A DNA stretch of 64,000 bases from assembly GCA_026874595.1 (NCBI GenBank), contig CM049321.1, positions 19,562,979-19,626,978 on the forward strand, in the 5' to 3' direction. The notes beneath the pieces were generated by a model. It was not told the origin of the DNA and made no database searches. It was given only the letters and a program-made list of their open reading frames with translations. The translations under genes were made by a program, and so were the position numbers. Source of the DNA: Sipunculus nudus (taxonomy: Eukaryota; Annelida; Sipuncula; Golfingiida; Sipunculidae). The first letter of the stretch is position 1. Each line of letters starts with the position of its first letter. This document shows positions 1 through 12,294 of the stretch, one piece after another.

Positions 1-3000
1 TGGGAAACTAGGAGACGCACACCACGAACTGTAATATTTCGTCTGCCATGGTGTCACTGTAGCTAAGCAATTGGTGGTAATGTAATCATGCAAAGGATAC
101 TTTTCTGTAAATTGTAAGTTTATAACATGTTCTGGTAATGTGGGTAGGATATGGTTTCTCGCATGTGATATAACAGAGAGATTCAGAGGGCTACATCAGT
201 GCAGGCCGGTGACATAGGACAAGGAACCGGCTGACATGAGCTGACAAATCATGTGAGGTAATTTCGATAGAAGCTTACAGCGTTGACCTTGTATTTGCTG
301 CACAGAAGTAGAACTTTTTTACAGAGTTAGCCGCAGTGAATATGATAATGATCAGTGGTCAGTGCATCACCTTTTCTATGAGTGTAGTTAAGTTCTGTGA
401 GTCACTACTTTGCAGCAGATATAACTGAAGGATAGAGAGTAATTATGTAGGATGGTGGAATCGGAGTAGAACGTTTCACTAGGTGATGGTACCTTTTATA
501 TCCGAATGTTATTAAAGAAAGTCAATAATTTAAGAAAATGTATATTTGGAGAGGGAGCTACTGTTGTAATCTGATTATATCCCCACATTTAAAATGGTAT
601 TATTGATATAACATATCTGTTCAGTGACTTCATCAACCCTTTTTCCATCTGATTATACAGATATGCCTATACACAACACCCTATTATTTGCTATCAGGGG
701 CTCAGTCTGTATTTAGTTGCACTTTGAACTTACAGGAAAACGTGTGGTGATCGAAGATTTTTTTGATTGCGCACCCAAACCCTAAAACTTCCGATAAATT
801 TAGACTGTCCACTTTTAAAATAACTTGAAGATTTTTTACTTTTGATGTAACCAAAAATGAGAGGAGCACATATATCTGATCATTTTGAATATCTTGCATC
901 TTACAATTTTTCGTCTTGAACATATTCTCTCCTAGACCAAATTTCTTAACCACTTGCTTCTATATGGAAAGCCCCTTGAAATATGAGAGGTCCTGCGACT
1001 GACTGTGCCTGACAGCCAGATTTAAGCATATCAGCCTGAGAACGTTGTTACTGCTGACATGTATATAATCAATCCTTTTGTGTTGGTTATCTGTGTATGT
1101 TTGTGGATAAGTATGTAATAACTTTATGTCCCCCGGATCCCCTAACGTGTTCGTATTTCAATATTGGCATAGTTCATCGCATAAACATAAACCTGTGTAA
1201 TCATATAGGCTTTTGAGTAACCAGAGGAAGATGTTACTAATTAACAGGTACCAACATAAACACGTTAATTGAGGCTGCCTGTGTATGTGATATTACATCG
1301 CAGAAATACATCGGTGCCTGTCGCCTTGCTAGCTCAGAACTCAGAACTGGAAAGTAAGTTTCAGAGGTAGCATGGCAAAAATTCTGTGGTTAACTTGTGT
1401 TCATCCATATTTATTTCCAAAGCATTTTTTTCTATTGTGACAGGTTTTTGTAACAATAAAAAGGGTTTTCAAATAAGTTGTTGTTTTCATCCACGTATAT
1501 GCTTTAAAAATACTTCAGGTTCATCTCAGGTTACCCAAGTATAAAATGAATTCCTAAAATTCTTGAAGTAACCAAATGTGTTTTATGTGTCCAGTCCATG
1601 GCCTGGTAGTCCGATGACCCAGAAATTTTATTTAGTTATGTATCTTCAAACCTTCACACAGTTGAATGTAAAGAACAATCGTGTGTGACTGTGTACTCTC
1701 ATTCTGAGTCATCAAGGTGTAATTTCTAACAAAGATGAATCTAAACTGGGCTTATAAGTTAAGTTAATATTTAAAAGTAAATGTGGGTTAAGAGTTATAT
1801 CTGCATAATAAATGAAGGTTCAGCAGAGATTGATCTGGTGAGTACCAGTATTTTGAGCACAGACTGACAGTCACAGACTAATGACAGGGCATGCCTGTGT
1901 GTGCACAAAGCCACGTACTATTGTTATACACGTTTGATATCTGATATCTCAAAAAAGATAATAGATCACATGTACTACAGATAATAACAACTAACTTTCT
2001 TTAACAAGCACACACATTTTCCAGTTCCAAGGCCTCTTTTAAAACTAAACTGGTTATCCCATAATTAGAGGAATAATTGAATTCTTTAACACTATACAAC
2101 TTCGCGAAAGCGATATTTTGAATTCCCCCAAACTTTTTAACGTGTGTCGTCCTGTTTTATTTGCTACGTTAATTTTATTTTCCCAAGAGATGATTGATGA
2201 CTGACGGTATAGTCAGTTATTCCATTGTCTAAAGACCTTAGTCGTTCCCGTATATTCAGTTTTTATTACACATTGCCATTCGTACTATAACGGTTGCACA
2301 TATCATGGATATGTAATTGTTAATGAAAGCTAAACATATCAATGTACCACACTATGCTAACGTGTTTGTTATGAAATCCCGACTTTCCTTTTTTACAGTT
2401 ATAGAAAATTGCATATCAAAGTTATTTTGCTGCGAGGATTCTCAAACTCCAGCTTTACCAAAGGGAGCATTGCATGATATGCACTGACAAACGCAATGCC
2501 TGCTGATGTGTACACAACATGCACGGCTAATGTACACATTTTCGTTTGCTCATATTGTCACGAGGTCAGAATACGCGAAAAGATAATAGCCATAGATACC
2601 AGGCAGGTCCATGTTAACTGGTAAACATATAAATCATTTACTCGCTCGCTTATATGTCATTGGGTCATACGAATATGCTAAGAGGTAATCGTCTGCCCAG
2701 GTCCATGTCAAATAGGTGCTATGCAAATCAAGTCAGATGATAAGGGCTGTACAGTCCTAATTTTAAGCACTTAGGAAAGATTGAACACTAGTACATTGTG
2801 TCAAAGGCTAAATAATACCGATTTGTCACAAGATACGTTATCCTGGATCACGACATCAACCAATCACATTTCCATTCAAAATCGTATATATTGTATTATT
2901 ATAATAAGTTAACCTAACTTTTAAGATACGATGGATCAGAATTTGAACGATCCACTCATAAAAAAATGAATGTTTTATAGAAATCTTGCTTTAAACAAGA

Positions 3001-3466
3001 ATGTATACAGAAATGAGTTAAAGCAAAGGGTCCTAAAATTATTGCTCATAATGAAGAAATATAACATAAGACTATTGAAGAATAACATAAAGCAGGTAAC
3101 CTAATACGCCCTTTTATTTATTTTTTTTATTATGATGTGCATATCATACTGAAGGATATGTTAAACTAAGATGTTTTCAGATTTCATAAAGTCTTTTTAG
3201 TGTATGATGTGTTGAGTGATTTTGTTTCTATGTCTGATATGAGAAGTGCTGAATATATTTGCTAATTGTACAGGTATTCAATTTAAATCTCCTTACTTTT
3301 CTTTGGATACATATCAAAATAATTTTGAAAATATATGGGGACATGTTGTGATAGGCCTTACAAAAACTAAACATAGGATGAATATTATTTTATAAAATAT
3401 GCTATTTCGCAGTGACAGTGTATATAGAGAAACCTTTTGTATTATCTTGAAATTAATATCAATACA
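1..3466 (+). repeat. Copy A of a three-copy dispersed repeat
   Basis: This stretch is related to two later ones in the same orientation. Its head (about 1-360) resembles 4241-4510: both share the run around 'ataacagagagat', then 'gcaggccg' and a later 'gccgcagtga'. Its middle (about 2075-2330) matches 7865-8110. Its tail (about 2835-3466) matches 9600-10230 and looks about 95% identical by eye. I recognise no transposase, reverse transcriptase or terminal repeat. It could be a non-autonomous element or part of a segmental duplication. Short open frames inside it have stops at different places in the copies and are not called as genes. Confidence 0.6.
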
Positions 3467-4240
3467 TTGTATGTCTGGTTTGGTCGATACATTAAGAAAA
3501 TGGTGAGAGGGATTCATTTTTTAACGTAAAATGCAGGAAAAAAACTCTACCGTTTAATTTTTACCTACTTAAGCCAACCGATCCTGATTTGTATTCTGAG
3601 CGAACCAGATATTGTTTGCCCACGTTCGGTTTTCTTTGTTTCCCTATGAACTATGTGTTGGCAAAAGCAATAGAATCACAACATTGCAGACAGCTTGTAG
3701 ACCGGAAATTCCCTTGAGATAACACGCTATGGTGAGAATGTACCATACCAGACAGGAGTCCTTGTTGAAGATGATTTAGCATCTAAATAAATATCATCCA
3801 TACAGTAATATATGAGATCAAACGGTGCTGACCTAAATGAAAGGTAAAAGACCCACACGGATACAGGGGAAAGGTCACATTTACAATAAATACTTAGATA
3901 TTGGTCATGCAGGAATAACATTAAAGAGAAACTCTCATTCTGCTATGAAAATCAGATTTTTACCACGATGGTGACAGTTTTAATCACTAGTTAAGTACAA
4001 CAATAGTAAAACCAAGTACCTTTCTAACCACAGTTAGCTTGGCGCAAATTTATTTCCGATAATAAAGATACGATGCACCATTTTTGTTGTAAACATAAAT
4101 TCAATCTATATAGTGTCCTCGATTACGGTTCACTTCTTATCATGACTCACCACTGGTGGCCTATAATGAAAAGTTCACTGTGTGTGTTTTCCAGTAGGTG
4201 ACTCCTGGGGTGTCAATTTAAGCTGTGTACACCATCAGCT
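3467..4240. other. Unannotated AT-rich spacer
   Basis: I see no coding region, structured repeat or RNA gene here. A 64-residue minus-strand frame at 3727-3921 resembles nothing I know and has no splice context. Confidence 0.5.
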
Positions 4241-5440
4241 GGGAAACGCCGTGCTATCACAGCAGCAAGTTGTGGTAATGTGATCTTTCAAATACTACTT
4301 TTCTGTAGGCTGAAAGTTGGAACGTACTCTGTGCAGCATGTAGTCTCTCTCATGTGGTATAACAGAGAGATACAGAGTACACATCATTGCAGGCCGATGA
4401 CATAAGACAAGGGACCGTCGTCAGCGTACAGCGTACAGCTATCTTATGACCATTTTTTTACATAGTTTGCCGCAGTGATTTTATTAATGACCAGCGGTCA
4501 ACGTTATATCTTTATGAATGTGTATCATCTTCCTGGATTTTTAGGACGATCAAAAAACAGTAATTCCATTGTTTAAAAATTCAAAATATAATAGTTACGT
4601 AATCTTTTATAATGAAAGCTGAATTTCTTAATATAAAAAATTGTGCTAACGCGTTTGTTATGAAATTCCTTTATTCTTTTATTTGCATTTATAGAGAATT
4701 GCAAAAAAAATATTTAACTACGAGGACTATCGAAACATACTGCAGCTTTATTCCATGGGGCATAGCATGATACGAACAGAAAATATGATGTACGCTTATG
4801 CATAAGCAACTAGCACGGCTAATACACATAATATCACTTGCTTATATTGTAGCAAGGTCATAGGAATACGCTCAGAGATAATCGCCATGGATACCAGGTC
4901 CAGGTCAATTGGTAACGATATCAATCATTAATTCGATCGTTTATATTCTCACGGGATCATACGAATACGCTATGAGATAATCGTCATCGTTATCACGTCC
5001 AGAGCCAGTGACAACGATATAAATCATTTCAGATGATCGGAGTCATAAAATCCGTATTTCCTGCACCAAGTAAAATTGCACAGAGGCACATTGTATCAAA
5101 GGATAATTAATACCGATTTACCATTAATACTATCGGCTTGAAAACAATTTAAAGGGATACAACAATAAGCTATATAAGGTACACCTAACGAAAAAAATAT
5201 TTAACAGATGTTAATGACTTATAAATAGTAGACAACATGGGCTGTTATGGATTAAGACAGATATGTGTATGACCTAAAATTAACCTTGCATTGTAGAAAA
5301 GACGTATGTCTGACGAGCATTCAAGTTCATACAATTTGTTATTAAAAGAGGCCTTCAAAAGACCGCCAAATCCCAAAATACGCCCTTATAAATTTATGGG
5401 CCAAAGCTTACTTGTTTATGATGTGTATATGATATGCCAC
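4241..5440 (+). repeat. Copy B (shortened) of the dispersed repeat
   Basis: The first part resembles the head of copy A: the 'ataacagagagatacagagt' region, then 'gcaggccgatgacataagac'. The part from about 4560 resembles the middle of copies A and C, including the 'tgctaacgcgtttgttatgaaat' type stretch. From 5306 a 62-residue plus-strand frame runs to 5494; part of its DNA (about 5380-5440) resembles copy A near 3100-3160. The copy is more diverged and shorter than A and C, so I read it as an older or internally deleted member. Confidence 0.5.
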
Positions 5441-5494
5441 CTGCTGTCGTGTGAGTTGCTGCAACCATATGAATATTCTGAAATACACCTATAG

Positions 5495-6458
5495 ACTTGG
5501 TATTTAATTATATAGATTGCCATAACACACATTCAAGAAAAACAATTATAATATTTATCCAGATACAGAGCAGAGCCAAAATGATGAGCTAATGGTGTTT
5601 TCCTTACCCGAATAGTAGTACAGCCTACTGTGCTATAAACTCATACCAGGACTACAAAAACTTCAATAAACGCATACTACGAGAACATGTAATATCTAGT
5701 AAACTTATTTACTTAGTCTGTTACAAATATTCTTTTAACACTTGTCTGGTATTAACAGTACCAATTTCGCAGACCTTCATTCAACATCTTTAATTATGTT
5801 AAATTATATTTTGAAATTTTAATTAACAGTTTTTTCACAATTATTATTCATTTGATTATATAGTACAAAAATATAAATGTATGTCTAATAACATTTTGTT
5901 ATTTTATAACTGATATTTTAATTTAAATTAATCATATCCTGTTATGTACAATATTATTGTACCAGATTGCTAAATAACATTTTTTTTTATGAAAGTAATT
6001 TTAATAATATTTCATCTGTTTTGTAAAATTTATGCAAGTTTGAATATCCACATATCCACATTTGACGATAAGTTTCTTACCCTCTGCTGGTTTTGACACA
6101 GGAAATATGGATATTATAAGAATAAGAACATTTCTCATACCTGACGAATGGAAAATGATAAAAGAGATTATTGCGGTGAAGAAGGGCATGCCTGAGGAAT
6201 ACAGGCCATGCATGCCACAAACATAGTAAAGTTCACAACCTCTTTGTCCACACTCAAGACGTCCAATGCAATGGGATAGAATATGGCATCACATCCAAAT
6301 GAATATATACGCGAAAATGTCATCAAAGCCACTCTTTATGATGAGATTGGATCACAGGTGAAGAGGACACTGCCGATAAGTTTACAAATTTTCAGACGAC
6401 GACGACATCACAAGTTGCAGAAAGATTAAACTAAATCTACCCGAGTGATAGTGACAGT

Positions 6459-6462
<4 letters not shown>
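5495..6462. other. Unannotated AT-rich sequence
   Basis: No gene can be supported here. A 70-residue minus-strand frame (6001-6213) and a slightly more GC-rich patch at 6220-6420 may be remnants of a coding element, but I recognise no motif. Confidence 0.4.

Positions 6463-6508
<46 letters not shown>
6463..6508. repeat. (TA)n microsatellite
   Basis: An uninterrupted alternating TA run of about 46 bases. Confidence 0.95.
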
Positions 6509-6511
<3 letters not shown>

Positions 6512-6689
6512 GATCAAACAAATAGATATAGATATATGTAAATAAAACCTTTATTATATATTCTTCATAGTCTTGTTTCAGCAAATATTTTCTCATGAAG
6601 ATTTTTTTACTTTTCTTGCAGTTATGCTGGAGTTACTAACCCCCTTCTGATATGTAATAATTGGATAAATTGTTTGTGATATCAGGAGG

Positions 6690-7290
6690 TATTCCCTCAA
6701 ATCCGTAATGATTCTTCACGTTCTTTGCACTGAACAGTTTTGCATTGGAGAACAATATTGATAGCTGTATGATCCAATCTTGGCTACACAGTTCAGTGTG
6801 CTGTCCCCTGTCCCTCTTATCTCACATGCTTTGTCATAGTTTGTTAGGACAGTCTCAGTCAGCGTGGCACTGAGACTCACACGTTTCAGTGCTCTGTCAT
6901 TGTAGTCTCCCCTCTCCTGTATGTTCTGACCTCTTCCTTAGAGTACCCATTGTCATGATCAACAGCAAAGTCCACAGGGAAGTTAGTATTTGGTTTGCCA
7001 CGATGATTGACAGTTCTATTCCACATGATCGTTAGGGCCAGCATGGGGGGTAACAGAACCTTAACTTGAGCCTGGGCTTCCAATAGACCATATGTATACT
7101 TTGCACTCTTGGATGCTCTGTAAAGAAGCAAGAGGTGGTTGTTCAGGTGTTACCTCAGGTGGCCCCATATTTGAATATTTAGGATCTTGATGATTGTGCG
7201 CAATATTCTCGTGCTTTCGTCGCGAATTAGGCCTTTTATATTGCCTCAAACAGTAATCAAATACATAAGTATTGCTTTTGGGTCCACACA
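6690..7290 (-). pseudogene. DUF6589-like coding remnant
   Basis: Read on the minus strand, two overlapping frames (7061-7291, then 6886-7131 and onward past its stop) give a protein-like stretch. The second frame contains 'LPPMLALTIMWNRTVNHRG', followed by a PNTNFPVDFAVDH segment. A continuation in another frame contains a 'LKRVSLSATL...NYD' type segment. The order (helical segment, W-x-R-x-V/I-N-x-x-G, an acidic [DE]-H, then a terminal helix) resembles the C-terminal part of DUF6589 proteins of invertebrates, whose function is unknown. At least two frameshifts break it, so it is not a working gene. The family call rests on memory of the motif pattern only. Confidence 0.42.
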
Positions 7291-7291
7291 T

Positions 7292-7864
7292 CTGTGTCTG
7301 GCACGGTTAAGGTGAACACGGATTCAACAAATTTCTTTGCCTGTTGGATCAGAGAGTCAGACAGGGACTGTCAAATAGAGGCTTCAGGTTCAATGTGGGA
7401 TGTATAACACATAGGTTTTGAGTCGAGTTAACTCTGTCCAAAATGACTCATTGCCCGAGTTATTATGTTTGCAGAGGTAAACATGTCTAGAAGAGCGGTC
7501 TAATGGTAATATGTTTTTTGTGGGTCCATTTCTGGTACGTTTGTTGCCCCAAGATAGCCTTTTGCATGGGCCAATGTTCCAATACATGCTCCAGACTGCT
7601 TCAGGTACAGATTATGCCAAAATTATCTAAACAGGAAAACATGCTCTTTAATTAGTGTCACAACTCACACGCAGCGGACATACATTTCCAGGGAACATTT
7701 ACGCAAAATTTAAAAAATTCTCGAGTCTAGGGGTATAATGAAACACAAGTTTGTTCAAAAAACGTCCAACAATCAGTCAACGCCGTAGCACACTGGCTTC
7801 AATTGTACAATAAAATTTTTTAACAATTCTTTTGCTTCTTGATAGTGGTACAGTGTGTGCAGAA
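7292..7864. other. Possible upstream remnant of the DUF6589-like unit, otherwise unannotated
   Basis: A 65-residue minus-strand frame at 7390-7587 lies upstream of the DUF6589-like remnant in the same orientation and may be a damaged earlier part of it. I cannot identify a motif. The rest shows nothing supportable. Confidence 0.3.
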
Positions 7865-8118
7865 CGAATAAAGTCTTTAACATAATACAACTTCGCGAAA
7901 GCGATATTTTGTCTGATTTCCTCCAGACTGTTTAACGTCCTGTTTTAATTACTACGGTAAGCATCATTTAATTTCCAGGTTTTGTTTGATCACTGACGTT
8001 ATAGTTAGTTATTCCATTGTTAATATACCCAATTCGTTCCCGTTTATACATCTATCTTTTTATTACACATTGTTATTCGTACTCTAACGGTTGCACTTAT
8101 CATGAATACGTAATAGTT

Positions 8119-8953
8119 TTTTATTACAGCTGACACGGTATACTACATATTTTTTATTCACATCAAATCGTATATATTTACATACATCATATATGATATG
8201 AAATATATTTCTTTCGTACCGCTCTTTCTTCATTACATTCATCTCTCTCTCTTCCCTGTCTTTTTTTTTGTTATGTATCCACAGTTTATTTCTGAGTTCT
8301 TTCCATTTTTCCTCATGCTTCCCGACTTTGTTTTTCTTATTTGCAATTTTATATTAAATTTCTTCAACCCCTTTTAATTTTCCAATGTAACCGTTTACAC
8401 TCACTTTATTATCTCCTCTTGCTATATACACGTATTGCTTGAACATATTTAAAATTTGATTTATTAACCATTTATGTTCCATTTCCTTAAAAATACCTAA
8501 ACTTAGTGCTTTGTCTGTAACCGGTGGTAACAGTATGCCTACCTTATTTGACCAAGTCATTAACTGTTAATATAGTGTGACTGTCACAAGACATCTACAA
8601 AAGAGATGATGGATCGTTTCCGGTTCGGAAAAACAGTATGTACATATACGTGTTTCACAAAGACCCCGTTTATATAAAATATCATTACCAGGTAAAATTA
8701 TGTACAAATCTAAATTGAAACTGCCTAGAGTAAGAATCAAAGGAAGTTTTCTAGATATTTTAACAAATATGGTTCCACTGAACATCTTCTTACAAGGTTT
8801 CAATTTTAAGATATGCTGTAGAAATTGCTTTCACAGAGTCACCAAAGGTTTCATACACATGTTTTGATTGTATACTGTCCAGCGTTTTCATTCCTCCCAT
8901 TGCACATATGTGCTTAATATAGGAAAGTTCATACGTGTTTTTATCCTCATGTA
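8119..8953 (-). mobile_element. 5'-truncated LINE insertion with candidate target-site duplication
   Basis: The insertion is inferred by comparison with copy A, where the flanks are joined. The flanks carry near-identical 12-mers, tacgtaatagtt (8107-8118) and tacataatagtt (8954-8965), as expected of a target-site duplication. Read on the minus strand, the left end finishes with an AATAAA-like run directly before the duplication, which fits the 3' end of a LINE. The coding content is only the end of ORF2, which fits the usual 5' truncation. Confidence 0.7.
8567..8803 (-). pseudogene. LINE ORF2 C-terminal fragment with Cys-His motif
   Basis: The minus-strand frame reads '...GLCETRICTYCFSEPETI' followed by HHLFCRC. 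This is the C-x2-C...ET-I-x-H-x-F-x-x-C motif found near the C-terminus of non-LTR ORF2 proteins. The frame stops shortly after, and a second minus frame (8354-8560, beginning MTWSNKVGILL) appears to continue the same protein. No reverse transcriptase domain is present. It is a dead fragment. Confidence 0.7.
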
Positions 8954-10309
8954 TACATAATAGTTAATGAAAGCTAAACATCTCAATCTACCCCGTGCTA
9001 ATGTGTTAGTTATGAAATCCGTTTTTCTTTATTCACAGTTATAGAAAATTGCCAATTAAGGTTATTTTCTACGAGGATTCTCAAACTTTAGCTTTACCAC
9101 TGGTAGCATAGCATGATATGCATTGAAAACACATTGCCTGCTGATGTATTCACGACACGCACGGCTAATGTACATATTTTCGTTTATTCATATTGTCACG
9201 AGGTCAGAGGAATACGCGAAAAGATATTCGCCATAGATACCAGGTCGATGTCAACTGGTAAACATATCAATCATCTACTCGCTCGCTTATATTGTCATTG
9301 GGTCATACGAATATGCTAAGAGGTAATCGTCTGCCCAGGTCCATTTCAAATAGGAACTATGCAAATCAAGTCAGATGATAGGGTTGTACAGTTCTTATTT
9401 AAAGCACCTAGGAAAGATTGAACACAGGTAAATTGTATCAAAGGCTAAATAATACCGATTTGTCATTAATTCTATTGGAATTTAGAGAAAACAATTTAAA
9501 CGGTTACAAAAATAAGCAAATAAATTGAGGGAGACAAAGGTATGCTTTATAAATATAAATATATAACATAAACATATATTAGTGGCTTGTACATAGTGGA
9601 CAAGATACGTTATCCTGGATCACGACATCAACCAATCACAGTTCCATTCAAAATCTTATATATTGTATTATCTGAAATAAACCCAATGTGTAAGATATGA
9701 TAGATCAGAATTTGAACGGCCCACTCATAAAAAAATGAATGTTTAATAGAAATCTTGCTTTAAACAAGAATGTATACAAAAATGAGTTAAAGCAAAGGGT
9801 CCTTAAATTATTGCTCATAATGAAGAAATATAACATAAGACTATTGAAGAATAACATAAAGGAGGTAACCTAATATGCTCTTTTATTTATTTTTTTATTA
9901 TGATGTGCATATCATACTGAAGGATACGTTAAACTAAGATGTTTTCAGATTTCATAAAGTCTTTTTAGTGTATGATGTTTTGTGTGATTTTGTTTCTATG
10001 TCTGATATGAGAAGTGCTGAATATATTTGCTAAATCTACAGGTATTGAATTTAAATCTTCTCATTTGTCTTTGGATACATATCATAATAATTTTGAAAAT
10101 ATATGGGGACATGTTGTGATAGGCCTTACAAAAACTAAACATAGGATAAATATAATTTTAAAAAATATGCTATTTTGCAGTGACAGTGTTTATAGAGAAA
10201 CCTTTTGTATTATCTTGAAATTAATATCAATTTTTCATTTATGAGCTCATGTCGGCTCTTTGTCTCTGCACATGAGATTAATACAAAGGTTTCAAAGCGC
10301 TATCGCATA

Positions 10310-10490
10310 TACAGTAAAACCTGTGTAAAAAGACCACCCATGGGATTAGCCAAACGTAGTCTTAATTCACAGGTGGACTTATTAGACTGGTCAGCTGTAA
10401 CCAATGTGTATGCGTTCTATTCAATCAAGGATGATATTAATAGACAGGTGTCCTTATTAAACAGGTGAACTTTCTGACAGGTGGCACTGT
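10310..10490. repeat. Degenerate ACAGGTG/CTTATTA repeat
   Basis: The stretch repeats 'acaggtg' at about 10369, 10444, 10461 and 10478. Two of these (10369 and 10444) are followed by a close match to 'ncttatta'. The spacing is irregular, so this looks like a decayed non-autonomous element rather than a satellite. I cannot name the family. Confidence 0.4.
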
Positions 10491-10869
10491 GTTGTTCATG
10501 TATATGCTGATCTTGCCCTGTACGTTTTAAGTATGAGTTTATAAGTCTTTGTTTATGGCGTACATACTGGCATATCATCCAACGTACATGAATCCAGTAG
10601 TATGACCAATTAGTTAGTAAAATCAAACACACGAGCAAAACCACATCCATAATTTATATTTTATCAATAAAACATTATTAATAAACATATCATTATCAGT
10701 TATTAGTAAAATGTTAAACTTTGTGATATAACGATACCTTTTCTGATTTTTTTATTAAAATAAATAATTTAATTGTTTTAAGATTTTTGGGGTGGAGGAA
10801 ACCGCCTCCATTTTTTAAATGCTTGCTTAACTAAGTATAATGTACATTTGTAGAATTTCATTACTGTTT

Positions 10870-11165
10870 AGGACCACGTGACAGGGGCTTACACGCGATA
10901 ATTCTGGGGACAAACAGGCTCGGTGTAACACTCCTGCGCGTCCTGGGTGCGTGTCATCCCCATGGCTTGGTCATAACACCGAAGAACCCCCAAAAGACGC
11001 ACTTGCTTGTGAATGAAACAAATGGGCACAGTCTCCCCATTAAGCCCGCAGAGCGCACACCCTGGGTTTGGGCCAACCGTAAAAATCTCACCGACTTGGC
11101 TGAGATTAGAACTCACGATCTCCCGGCTTTGAACCCTGTGCTCTACCTCAGAAGAAAGAAGAAAG
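10870..11165 (-). mobile_element. tRNA-derived SINE
   Basis: On the minus strand, 11150-11138 reads as a polymerase III A-box-like 'tgaggtagagcac'. About 34 bases on, 11116-11102 reads as a B-box-like 'gtgagttctaatctc'. The tRNA-like head is followed by about 230 bp of more GC-rich body ending near 10870. Long frames overlap it on both strands (10889-11362 minus, 10967-11233 plus), but they are translations of the SINE. It could belong to one of the conserved-core SINE families known in molluscs; that needs alignment. Confidence 0.6.
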
Positions 11166-12294
11166 TTTTCTTTCCTCACGTATATGTTTATAGGTATGCC
11201 ACGTGTATGTATGATTGGTCCCACCAGTTGTAAACTCTCAGGCAACAACTTGTCAGAAAAGGCCATTGTTTTTTTTATATTCCGGGAAGCTAGCCTTGCA
11301 GATAGAATAAATATTATGAAATACAAGAGTGGAAACATTTGCGTTGGCAGTGGTGGATCCAAGTGGGGGCACAGGGGGCGACCCTCCTAGAATTTTTAGG
11401 GCTCATTTAAATTACTAATTGTATCATTTTTTTTCTGGATAAAGATACCTTTTTTTACCTTGTCCTTATTACTGTACAGTGGAATATTACACCAGGACTG
11501 CATGAACGCCCAAAGAACAAAGAGTACCAGACATATTAATATTGTCACATGAGTAAATGCTAAGGAATAAAGTCTTATGTCTCTGACACGGTGTCCACTT
11601 GAACCTAGTCCTTGGACTGACTGCACTGGGTGATAACCTCCACGTCACTTGGTATTGCACGGTGAAACATGATGTTAAAGGGTCATATAGGGCTAGGAAA
11701 TGTGTGAAATTTTACATACGCAATATACCATGTATAGATGACGAGGTATGCCTCGCGTGGTTGATCCTTCAACGGCCAGCTTTCTTAAACTCTGCGACAC
11801 CCGGAGTATACAGGGAACCACGAGAATAGCTGTGACTCGCTGAAAAGTAAACATATGTCAAGACGCGACCACCTAATCATGAAAAAATAATATCATACTA
11901 GGCCATTATTCAATCTAACATATGTCATGCATTCGCACTAAACCTCACAGAACCAATTGTAACATCTTGAACCATTGGACATGAAGTAATTGTCCTAATA
12001 TTTAGTTTTAATACTGGACTGTCGGCCAGCTTTTACTTGCCGATCCCCGACCGCTCTTGGCTGGAAACATTTTTTTCTGTTCATCGGACACATTTCTGTC
12101 TAAGCCTTTGTGCATTCCTTGGTCATTCACTAAATAGTATTGTCCATATTTTTTTTGGTAATAAAAAAAAGTATTGACTTCCGGTTTGCCTCCAGTGTTG
12201 GTAAGCAGCACTCTTCACTGCTCTTAATGTTACTTTGGATTTTACCGCGAATTAGAACAAGTACGGATACCTAAAACACATTCGGATATTTATC
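11166..12294. other. Unannotated sequence between SINE and LINE
   Basis: No gene is supported. A short GC-rich patch at 11350-11395 ('agtgggggcacagggggcga') looks like part of another interspersed repeat, and 18790-18900 has similar base composition. The last 250 bases may include the damaged 5' part of the LINE that follows. Confidence 0.4.

Larger units (their letters stand above)
7865..10230 (+). repeat. Copy C of the dispersed repeat, split by a LINE insertion
   Basis: Positions 7865-8118 match copy A near 2075-2320, sharing 'acttcgcgaaagcgatattt'. Positions 8954-9470 match copy A near 2310-2835, and 9600-10230 match 2835-3466 almost base for base. The gap between the first two blocks is an inserted LINE fragment. 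Positions 9470-9600 have no counterpart in A. A 76-residue frame at 10014-10244 lies in the conserved tail; in copy A the same frame is interrupted, so I do not call it a gene. Confidence 0.65.

Noticed and set aside
10014-10244. 76-codon frame in copy C as a gene
   Set aside because: The matching frame in copy A is interrupted, so it is not under visible coding constraint.
11100-11160. Possible tRNA gene
   Set aside because: It has A- and B-box-like elements but no foldable acceptor stem that I can pair, and it is joined to a SINE body.
10889-11362. 157-codon minus-strand open frame
   Set aside because: It lies over the tRNA-derived SINE, including its A and B boxes; a competing open frame runs on the other strand.
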